A stretch of 26,422 nt of DNA, taken from the NCBI GenBank assembly GCA_964539785.1, contig CAZIJQ010000033.1, positions 1-26,422 on the forward strand, written 5' to 3'. Position numbers and translations under genes: made by a program. Below the pieces are notes generated by a model. That model made no database searches, was not told where the DNA came from, and was given only the letters and a program-made list of their open reading frames with translations. Position 1 is the first letter of the stretch; each line of letters begins with the position of its first letter. Positions 16,133 through 22,255 of this stretch are shown here, one piece after another. Source of the stretch: JABMPO01 sp964539785. GTDB lineage: Bacteria > Fidelibacterota > Marinisomatia > Marinisomatales > TCS56.

Positions 16133-16639
16133 CTATACCGATAACCGGAATTCATTATCGACTGCCAGCGCAACATCAACCACCAATTGTCCATCCTCCG
16201 GGGCCAGCTCCAGTGGATGCCAGACTAATGCTTTCGGCGCGGGACCTTCTTTAGTGGTTCCATCACCATGGAAGATCGATCCGTGACAGGGACAGCGAAA
16301 TTCACCACTTGTGGTTTTAATCTGTCCCTTGATTTCTACTTCTTTGGGCTGCGAATAAGGTGAATGTTTCACTGTGCAACCCAAATGGGTGCAGACAGCG
16401 CTAATGGCGTAAAAATTATTACGCTCTTTAAAAATGTAGATTCGTTTATCCTCGATGAATTTGACACCTTCGGAAAAATCCTCCGGCATTCCGATTTTGA
16501 ATTTAGTGGGTGGTTCATAGAGCACGTTCGGTACCAGAGATCGAAAATAAGCGCCGATTTGACCAAATAAACCAAGACCGATCAGTCCGGCGCTTATTTT
16601 ACCCAGCACACTACGTCTGGATTCATTATTTGAAGACAT
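16133..16639 (-). CDS. Rieske iron-sulfur protein of the bc-type complex
   Basis: A 168-residue protein. The twin-arginine motif SRRSVLG (residues 7-13) precedes a hydrophobic anchor (about 14-34), so it is probably exported folded by Tat and stays anchored. The cluster site is complete: CTHLGC (C83, H85, C88) and CPCHGS (C116, C118, H119), giving the two cysteine and two histidine ligands of the [2Fe-2S] centre plus the disulfide pair C88-C118. GAGGAA lies about seven bases before the ATG. It is immediately upstream of the cytochrome b gene and 15 bases after the flavoprotein gene. It passes electrons from the quinol site to the multiheme cytochrome. Confidence 0.94.
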   Translation of the reverse strand: MSSNNESRRSVLGKISAGLIGLGLFGQIGAYFRSLVPNVLYEPPTKFKIGMPEDFSEGVKFIEDKRIYIFKERNNFYAISAVCTHLGCTVKHSPYSQPKEVEIKGQIKTTSGEFRCPCHGSIFHGDGTTKEGPAPKALVWHPLELAPEDGQLVVDVALAVDNEFRLSV

Positions 16640-16654
16640 TTCTATTCCTCATTC

Positions 16655-18589
16655 TCAGATAATTGTTTCGTCGAAGCTGAAGCGCTCCATTGTAAATGCC
16701 TCGGTGGGGCAGCGCAGGGCGCACAGGCCACAGCGAATGCAGCGGTCGTGATCTTTCAGCATTATCGAATAATCCTGATTCGACCAGCCCGGATCGATCC
16801 CTTGCTCTTTTAAAATAGCTGCACCGTTTTCAATCTCGACCTGATCTATTGGCACCAATTTCAAACATTCTTCCGGACAGAGATCGACGCAACGACCACA
16901 AAGAATACATAGTTCAGCGTCATAAACCGTTTCCACATGACATACCAGACAGCGATCCGCCTGAATTTGCGCTTCGTGTTCATCGAACACCAACTCGACT
17001 TCGGTAATGCCCGTCCGGCGATTGTTAGGAATCGCCTTGGGATGTTCCCGCTGTTTCAGCTCATAGGCTTCCGGCATCCGGTACTCGGATATGGGGATTT
17101 TATCAATCGTCACCGTCAGATGACTGCGATACTCGCCACCGAGTAAGTGGTTGGTAATCGACTGAGCAGCTTTTTTACCATTAGCGACTGCTTCTATTAA
17201 TATTCTTGCGCCAAAGGCCACATCGCCACCGGCATAAACCCCGGGTGCAGTAGTCGCCAGCGTATCAGAATCAATCTTGATCGTACCATAGGGGGTTGTT
17301 TCGATTTGATCTTCCGGTTGGATAAAGGACAAATCCGGTTTCTGCCCAATGGCAATGATTACCGAATCCACATCCATGGTCATGGTATTGGCTTCGTTGA
17401 ATTGGGGATTGAACCGACCATTTTCGTCAAATACGCTGGTGCATTCCACCATTTCAATTTTTTCTACCACTCCACTGCCAATTATTTGTTTCGGTCCCCA
17501 GGATGGATGCAGAAATACACCTTCTTCATCGGCTGTGGCCAATTCTTCACGACCCTGTTGAGTTTTGGCCGAGGGTAATTCTTCCAGGCTTTCCAGTGAT
17601 GCCACATGAACTTCCCGAGCACCACCGCGGACCGCGTGCCGAGCCACATCGATGGCCACATGCATGTCCCCCGCTTTGGCGGCAGTGTCGATTTCTTCCT
17701 TGGGAGCATAAAATTCACGAATAGCTGTACGGGCAGCATCCAGGGCAACCGAACCACCACCAATCACCAATACTTTCTCACCCAGATTTACTTTATAGCC
17801 TTTATTGACATTAAGCAAATAATCGACGGCTTTAATTACTCCGTCTTTTTCAATCCCGGGAATCCACAGATCGCCCCCTACCGTAGCGCCTACCGATAGG
17901 AAAACCGCGTCGTATCCGCGTTTTTTCAATTCAGCAATGGTGAAATCGAGTCCCAATTGTTGATTGGTTTTAAATTTGGTGCCTAGGAATTGCACCGCGG
18001 CAATTTCTTTATCGATGACTCCTCGGGGTAAGCGGTATTCCGGTATTCCCAGCCGCATCATTCCGCCCAAAACATCACTGGCTTCGAATACGGTGACGTG
18101 AATACCGCGCAAAATCAGATCATGGGCACAGGCAATTCCGGCGGGACCTGAACCGATTATAGCGACTTTGTGTTCTTCTTCAACCTGTTCCTCAAACGAT
18201 AGGGCCGGCAAATGCCACTGTCGATGAGAGCCCAGATCAATCTTATCGCGCATCAACTGCAGAAAAGTATCCGATTCAGACGATTCGGTACCATATTGCT
18301 CACAAATAAATCTTTTCAACGGCCGGATTGAAACTGGTGAATCGATTTCACCTCGGCGACAGGCATCTTCACAAGGGGCGGCACAGATACGGCCGCAGAT
18401 CGATGCCAGCGGGTTCGGTGAACGAGCTACCAGAAATGCTTCTTCGAATTGACCTTCAGCGATTAATTGTACATAGCGGCCGGAGTCAGTCTTGACCGGG
18501 CAGGCCGTACGGCAAGGCACATTATCTTCATACCATTCGATGGGGCGGGCGATTGCCCGGAAAGGTTTGTTGGCGGCAGATTGGGTCAT
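16655..18589 (-). CDS. GltD-like NAD(P)/FAD iron-sulfur oxidoreductase with C-terminal 2x[4Fe-4S] ferredoxin domain
   Basis: A 644-residue cytoplasmic protein. Residues about 20-100 form the GltD/DPYD-type Fe-S domain (CRTAC at 26-30 and CGRICAAPCEDAC near 65-77). An FAD site GSGPAG at 146-151 and an NAD(P) site GGGSVALD at 277-284 follow, then the second FAD contact PGVYAGGDVAFG. Two [4Fe-4S] motifs close the protein: CILCGRCVDLCP (561-572) and CIRCGLCALRCP (617-628). Relatives are the glutamate synthase small subunit and NADPH:ferredoxin-type enzymes. No glutamate synthase large subunit is nearby; the gene overlaps the Rrf2 gene by four bases and leads the nos operon. It may supply or balance electrons for the quinol pool or for NosZ maturation, in place of NosR or NosGH. 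Chemistry is sure; substrate is unknown. Confidence 0.88.
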   Translation of the reverse strand: MTQSAANKPFRAIARPIEWYEDNVPCRTACPVKTDSGRYVQLIAEGQFEEAFLVARSPNPLASICGRICAAPCEDACRRGEIDSPVSIRPLKRFICEQYGTESSESDTFLQLMRDKIDLGSHRQWHLPALSFEEQVEEEHKVAIIGSGPAGIACAHDLILRGIHVTVFEASDVLGGMMRLGIPEYRLPRGVIDKEIAAVQFLGTKFKTNQQLGLDFTIAELKKRGYDAVFLSVGATVGGDLWIPGIEKDGVIKAVDYLLNVNKGYKVNLGEKVLVIGGGSVALDAARTAIREFYAPKEEIDTAAKAGDMHVAIDVARHAVRGGAREVHVASLESLEELPSAKTQQGREELATADEEGVFLHPSWGPKQIIGSGVVEKIEMVECTSVFDENGRFNPQFNEANTMTMDVDSVIIAIGQKPDLSFIQPEDQIETTPYGTIKIDSDTLATTAPGVYAGGDVAFGARILIEAVANGKKAAQSITNHLLGGEYRSHLTVTIDKIPISEYRMPEAYELKQREHPKAIPNNRRTGITEVELVFDEHEAQIQADRCLVCHVETVYDAELCILCGRCVDLCPEECLKLVPIDQVEIENGAAILKEQGIDPGWSNQDYSIMLKDHDRCIRCGLCALRCPTEAFTMERFSFDETII

Positions 18590-19008
18590 TTCGCTGCCTC
18601 TTTTATATTCACTGTAGCATATATATCCAGCGTCTGAGATTTAAAGGCTTGTTTAAGATTCTCCCGTACCTCAGCATCAAAATCATGAATTGGGCAATTC
18701 TTCCCGTTATCACAATTAGTTGGCCGCAATATGCAATTCTCAAAATAAGAGATACCCTCAATCGCTACTATTATATCATAATGAGATATGTCTTTGGGCT
18801 CTTTTGCCAGGGCTACCCCACCATAAGGACCACGAAAACTCTTAATTATTCCCTTTTTTACAAGAGGCTGGGCAATCTTCCCCAGGAAAGGAAATGACAG
18901 ATCAAGGTCTTCGGCAATTTCACTTAATGGGATATAGCTGTCACTTTCGTGGGTTACGATATAAAGGGCAATTTCTAAGGCGTATTGAGTGGAGCGCGAC
19001 AGGATCAT
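18586..19008 (-). CDS. Rrf2-family regulator with a probable Fe-S cluster site
   Basis: A 140-residue winged-helix regulator. MILSRSTQYALEIALYI and the recognition region IAEDLDLSFPFLGKI are typical of Rrf2. Three cysteines, C92, C99 and C105, stand at the position of the IscR/NsrR cluster ligands (spacing x6, x5 here against x5, x5 in IscR). A [2Fe-2S] or [4Fe-4S] cluster responding to nitric oxide, oxygen or Fe-S status is therefore likely. It is the first gene of the island and overlaps the flavoprotein gene by four bases (ATGA), so it is probably autoregulated and controls the nos genes. A tandem dyad lies about 150 bases upstream. The ATG at 19008 has only a weak ribosome site. Confidence 0.9.
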   Translation of the reverse strand: MILSRSTQYALEIALYIVTHESDSYIPLSEIAEDLDLSFPFLGKIAQPLVKKGIIKSFRGPYGGVALAKEPKDISHYDIIVAIEGISYFENCILRPTNCDNGKNCPIHDFDAEVRENLKQAFKSQTLDIYATVNIKEAAK

Positions 19009-19123
19009 CGGTTATCACGCTCAAAAGGTGAAAGCTGCAATTTCCGGTTTATGGTATTCAACCTTATTCTCATCTCTTATTTGTGTAATAAAGCTATTAA
19101 GCAGATGCTCAAATCCTTTATTA

Positions 19124-19152
19124 AGATTAACAAGAAATAAACGGTTGGACAA
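19124..19152 (-). promoter_or_regulatory. Possible promoter of the Rrf2/nos operon
   Basis: On the minus strand TTGTCC (19147-19152) and TAATCT (19124-19129) are separated by 17 bases and resemble sigma70 -35 and -10 boxes. The match is only partial. It lies directly downstream of the tandem dyad and about 115 bases before the Rrf2 ATG. Confidence 0.3.
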
Positions 19153-19154
19153 GG

Positions 19155-19202
19155 TATTTCTTACTTTTTTGTCAGAATTATTTCTTACTAATATGTCAGA
19201 TT
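19155..19202 (-). promoter_or_regulatory. Tandem 24-base direct repeat, each unit an inverted repeat; probable Rrf2 operator
   Basis: Two exactly adjacent 24-base units (19155-19178 and 19179-19202) agree at 20 of 24 positions. Each carries TTCTTAC-N6-GTCAGA(A/T), a dyad with six or five of seven paired positions. Two dyads one period apart upstream of a regulator gene are a typical operator layout. Binding by the Rrf2 protein encoded downstream is inferred. I see no other gene in 19009-19260. Confidence 0.55.
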
Positions 19203-19285
19203 TTTATATTGTTATTAATACAGATATTATAGATTTCAAGAAAAGATTATTTTGGCATAAATAGCATTTGATTTTGAATTCTAAA

Positions 19286-19314
19286 CCCCGATCTTATTGG
19301 GGAATCAATATGAC
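19286..19314. repeat. Partial copy of the dispersed repeat hairpin block
   Basis: CCCCGAT-CTT-ATTGGGG followed by AATCAATATGAC matches the CCCCGATTGCATCGGGG-AATCGAAGTGAC end of the repeat at 19504-19593, with several changes. It can fold into a hairpin. Confidence 0.45.
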
Positions 19315-19324
19315 CATTTTCTTT

Positions 19325-19350
19325 GTAGCGACAACCGGTGTTGTCACTAC
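19325..19350. repeat. Inverted repeat with 11-base arms
   Basis: GTAGCGACAAC and GTTGTCACTAC pair at ten of eleven positions around the loop CGGT. It is part of a cluster of non-coding repeats between the Rrf2 and NYN genes. Confidence 0.55.
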
Positions 19351-19381
19351 AGCGATGAATAAATTAATTAAACACTCTTGC

Positions 19382-19472
19382 TGTCATTCTGATGAGCAAA
19401 GCGAAGAAGAATCTCAGACGGTTTATTATACTCAACTTTTGCTTGAGATACTTCACTTCGTTCAGTATGACA
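19382..19472. repeat. Palindromic dispersed element (TGTCATTCTGA ... TATGACA)
   Basis: The left arm TGTCATTCTGATGAGCAAAG and the right arm ending TTCGTTCAGTATGACA are imperfect reverse complements enclosing about 30 bases. Sequences of the form TGTCATTCTGAGCGAAGCGAAGAATCTC are, from memory, a widespread class of dispersed palindromes in bacterial genomes. The translated open frame across it is not a gene. Confidence 0.65.
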
Positions 19473-19503
19473 AAAGAGTTAGTTCACGAGAAATCTACAA
19501 TAG

Positions 19504-19593
19504 CTTTGCAGGGTGCTGCGCTGGCTGAATACCTAAACCAGCCTGCATAGATTTCTCTCCCCGATTGCATCGGGGAATCGAAGTGACAGTCTG
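19504..19593. repeat. Dispersed intergenic repeat, copy 2
   Basis: Matches 2572-2662 along its whole length in the same orientation. It contains the hairpin CCCCGATTGCATCGGGG (19559-19575). It ends 15 bases before the stop of the NYN gene, so it may also end transcripts from that side. Confidence 0.75.
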
Positions 19594-19607
19594 CTTAGGA
19601 AATAGTA

Positions 19608-20354
19608 CTAGTTCAGCCGGCGTTTATTTTTCACATAAATTAGCTTGAACCGTCCCCGGGGACTTTCACGTTGCTCAATATCGAATTTTTTGGTTGATTT
19701 AATCAAGGGGGTTAACTTTTGGAAGCCATAGTTTCGGGAATCAAAATTGGGTTGCTTTTTCTGGAGCAAATTCCCAACATCGCCTAGAAAAGCCCAGCCG
19801 TCATCCTCTGCCAAATCGGAGATAGTGGACGAGATCAATTTAATCACCTTGGGAGTTATTTTATCGACAGTGCTTTTGGGGTCGGGCTTGGTCTTGGTAG
19901 ACTCCGTTTCGCTGCCCTCAGGCTGGTATTTAAGAATTTCAATATAAATGAATTTATCACAGGCAACGATAAATGGATTCGGTGTTTTCTTCTCGCCAAT
20001 GCCAAATACCTGCATCCCGGCTTCCCGCAGCCTGGTGGCCAACCGGGTGAAATCGCTGTCACTGGAAACCAGGCAAAAGCCATTGACTTTTTCCGAATAC
20101 AGAATATCCATGGCATCAATAATCATGGCCGAATCAGTGGCATTTTTACCGGTGGTATAGCCATATTGCTGAATTGGCGTTATGGCATTTTCCAGCAGGA
20201 TATTCTTCCACTTGGATAGCCGGGGTTTGGTCCAGTCGCCATAAATTCTTTTGATGGTCGGATTGCCATACTTGGCGATTTCTTCCATCATCGCTTTCAC
20301 ATGGGCGGATGGTATGTTATCACCATCGATTAATACTGCCAGTTTTAAATCCAT
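19608..20354 (-). CDS. NYN-domain (PIN-like) nuclease with C-terminal OST-HTH/LOTUS domain
   Basis: A 248-residue cytoplasmic protein. Residues 1-145 form a LabA/DUF88-type NYN domain with the expected acidic residues: LIDGDN (D10, D12), ATDSAMIIDAMD (D74) and SSDSDF (D99, D101), which bind metal for RNA cleavage in this fold. After a charged linker rich in Thr, Lys and Pro, residues about 170-245 form an OST-HTH/LOTUS domain (DDGWAFLGDVGNLLQKK ... YGFQKLTPLI), an RNA-binding winged helix. This is the common bacterial NYN-LOTUS arrangement. GGGA lies about seven bases before the ATG. Its target RNA is unknown and it has no visible link to the nos genes. All key acidic residues are present, so it is probably active. 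Confidence 0.88.
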   Translation of the reverse strand: MDLKLAVLIDGDNIPSAHVKAMMEEIAKYGNPTIKRIYGDWTKPRLSKWKNILLENAITPIQQYGYTTGKNATDSAMIIDAMDILYSEKVNGFCLVSSDSDFTRLATRLREAGMQVFGIGEKKTPNPFIVACDKFIYIEILKYQPEGSETESTKTKPDPKSTVDKITPKVIKLISSTISDLAEDDGWAFLGDVGNLLQKKQPNFDSRNYGFQKLTPLIKSTKKFDIEQRESPRGRFKLIYVKNKRRLN

Positions 20355-20480
20355 TTATTTTCCCAACTATTCTGTTTAATGAAGTCCTACGGTTGAGCCC
20401 GTGGTCTCCTGAATTTACACCCTGTTAATTTTTATATGTCGATCTTTCATATCTTTTCAAGGCGTAAAAGAATCATTATT

Positions 20481-21062
20481 CTATTTATTAAAATTGAATT
20501 TTAATCCAAAACCTCCACCAAGACTGATGGGAATAGCATTACCAAAAACTACATCTATCCGAAATTCAATTGGGATAGTAAAATCTTCAGAGATTGGTAA
20601 TTCGTGACCAATGGCAAATGGAAATCCAATTGTGGCTCCGGTTCCATTCAAAAAGACATGCAGGCTGGCTCCGGTTAAAACGTAATAATGTGCGGCAAAA
20701 CTTTTCCTGACAATTCCTCCCAAATGTCCGGTCCAGATAGTTCCCCAGCGCCAGCGCGGACTACTCATGGGCGGAATAAATTTTTCTTCCCAGTAATATA
20801 ATCTGTTAATTCCCAATTCCGGTCCAAATGAAACGTTTTCGGATTTTTTAAATAATATTTGCAACAACCCTTTATAGTTAAACTGATTCCATTCTACTAA
20901 ACCCTGGTCGGTAATCTCGGAGTATTCAGGAATTTCCATAGCTTCGGAAACACTTACAATAGTGTAGCCGAAATTGTTTTGGATATTTATATTCAACTCC
21001 GCTAATACTTCCGTTGAAAAAACGATTATTAAAAGTAGAATAAATGCTGCTGTTCTCATCAT
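20481..21062 (-). CDS. Secreted beta-barrel-like protein of unknown function, possible integron cassette gene
   Basis: A 193-residue protein with a signal peptide (MMRTAAFILLLIIVFSTEVLAE). The mature part is beta-rich with many aromatic and glycine residues (GPELGINRLYYWEEKF, GGGFGLKFNF) and ends in a strand like those of outer-membrane barrels. I do not recognise the family. AAAGGA lies six bases before the ATG and overlaps the end of an attC-like sequence (GTTAAAG), as seen when a cassette follows an attC site. No matching site was found downstream of its stop, so it may be the last cassette or simply a neighbour. Confidence 0.65.
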   Translation of the reverse strand: MMRTAAFILLLIIVFSTEVLAELNINIQNNFGYTIVSVSEAMEIPEYSEITDQGLVEWNQFNYKGLLQILFKKSENVSFGPELGINRLYYWEEKFIPPMSSPRWRWGTIWTGHLGGIVRKSFAAHYYVLTGASLHVFLNGTGATIGFPFAIGHELPISEDFTIPIEFRIDVVFGNAIPISLGGGFGLKFNFNK

Positions 21063-21069
21063 GATTATC

Positions 21070-21194
21070 CTTTAACGTCCCGTGCTTGAGCTACATCTTG
21101 ATACATTTTTAGTTTGTTCAAACACTGTATCCCAATTCATTCTTCTCCTTAACCACTCCCCTGTTTTGAGTCTGCTCGAATCAGCTTGTTAGGC
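21070..21194 (-). repeat. Probable integron attC-like site
   Basis: Read on the minus strand, GCCTAACAA starts the element and GTTAAAG ends it, 125 bases apart, within the usual attC size. The first box fits RYYYAAC exactly; the last fits GTTRRRY except its final base. Inside them, TTCGAGCAGAC and GTAGCTCAAGC pair imperfectly with an unpaired base, as L boxes do. It lies between two small co-directional genes. Confidence 0.5.
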
Positions 21195-21207
21195 AATGTG
21201 CTGACTC

Positions 21208-21783
21208 CTATTTGCTGCTTAAAATGCCGATATTTACCCCAATACTTAAAGTTTGGTAAGCATAATAGTTTGCACCACAAACGGGGTTCCAATTGTATCC
21301 ATTGTAGTTGTAGTGGATGCTAGCATAATAATTTTTGTATATGTTTATCTCAGAACCGAGCCCTAATATGACCGAGAAATTATCATCTGAATTATCTCTA
21401 ACTGAAAACTTCACCTCTCCAAAAAAAGAAACAAATGAGTTAGAGAGAAAACGCTGAATACCGACACTAACTAAGTTATGGTCCACTTCGGGTTTATAAT
21501 ATATATCATTTTCACCAACACTATTGGGTTGTAAGATAAGCCTATTGTATGCGACCAATAATCTAGAATATTTGTTCGCTGGAGTAGAAACGAATATTCC
21601 TGAAGTTAGATATCTTGGGTTATAATTCTGATCACTAATTGATTTTCCGAATGATAAGCCAATATGAAATTTTAAAGGAGTATTTAAGGCTGGTTGGGGT
21701 GATTGAAAACTAGCTGATCTCCCGCAACTGGGAGCAATTAACAAAATGGTCAGAATTATCTTTATTGTGTGCTTGTATATCAA
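21208..21783 (-). CDS. Small secreted beta-barrel-like protein, possible integron cassette gene
   Basis: A 191-residue protein read from TTG at 21783, preceded by AAAGGGAT. A hydrophobic signal (about residues 7-19) ends APSC, which could be a lipobox or a normal cleavage region. The mature part is beta-rich and full of Tyr, Asn and Ser (YYASIHYNYNGYNWNP, YAYQTLSIGVNIGI), like small outer-membrane barrels. No family is recognised. It is flanked downstream by a good attC-like site and upstream by a weaker one, so it may be a single-gene integron cassette. Many cassette genes encode short exported proteins of unknown function, which fits. Confidence 0.6.
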   Translation of the reverse strand: MIYKHTIKIILTILLIAPSCGRSASFQSPQPALNTPLKFHIGLSFGKSISDQNYNPRYLTSGIFVSTPANKYSRLLVAYNRLILQPNSVGENDIYYKPEVDHNLVSVGIQRFLSNSFVSFFGEVKFSVRDNSDDNFSVILGLGSEINIYKNYYASIHYNYNGYNWNPVCGANYYAYQTLSIGVNIGILSSK

Positions 21784-21806
21784 TCTCTAAATCCCTTTAA
21801 ACATTT

Positions 21807-21899
21807 GCTTAACGCCCTAAATCACCGGTACAGACTTGGCAGGTCGTATGCTCTTTAATTGTCGAGTCCATACCAACCGCTCTCACTGGCCAGTTGATC
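21807..21899 (-). repeat. Weak attC-like site upstream of the cassette-like gene
   Basis: On the minus strand the element ends GGGCGTTAAGC, and GTTAAGC fits the attC right box GTTRRRY exactly. The proposed left box GATCAAC is imperfect and the inner pairing (CGGT, GACT-G) is partial. The surrounding gap 21784-22229 holds no gene that I can support. Confidence 0.3.
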
Positions 21900-22229
21900 G
21901 TACGTGCAAGTTTCTTCACGACGGTTATTACTACTACTCGTGGAATTCAATGAAGATCAAACCTCCCTTCTAAGTTCCTGTACCCAAATCAAGGTGCACC
22001 TACGTCTTCATTAAAACTGATTTTCATTAAGGGTAGCGGAATATAAGACTGCAAGCAGATGATAATAAATAGAATTAGAATGTTGAATTACAATTAGTAA
22101 TTAAATACCCCCTCTTCAGTGTTAGAGGATGATGCCAACCAATCATTTTCACTATAACAATTAATAAATCCGCTCCTAAATTCAATTCAGGAACTAATCG
22201 ATTATTTTAGATTATCAGGGGGTGTAATT

Positions 22230-22253
22230 ATGAATAAACAATTAAGGGATTGA
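22230..22253 (+). CDS. Seven-codon mini-ORF (leader peptide candidate) before menA
   Basis: ATG, six codons and TGA encode MNKQLRD. AGGGGGTG (22217-22224) lies five bases before its ATG, a stronger ribosome site than the one of menA itself. Its stop TGA is followed by GG and then the menA ATG, so ribosomes ending here could restart on menA. Confidence 0.4.
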   Translation: MNKQLRD

Positions 22254-22255
22254 GG

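Noticed and set aside
19009..19260. FNR/NNR-type site (TTGAT-N4-ATCAA) for nos control
   Set aside because: I found no good match upstream of the operon; the tandem TTCTTAC-N6-GTCAGA dyad is the clearer signal.
19268..19528. Open plus-strand frame of 86 codons in the repeat cluster
   Set aside because: It runs through palindromic dispersed elements; its CHSDEQSEEESQ-like translation is what such repeats give when read through. No ribosome site and no domain.
20355..20480. A third attC-like site downstream of the first cassette-like gene
   Set aside because: A single box-like GCTCAAC (minus strand at 20392-20398) is present but no partner box or L-box pairing lies at a workable distance.
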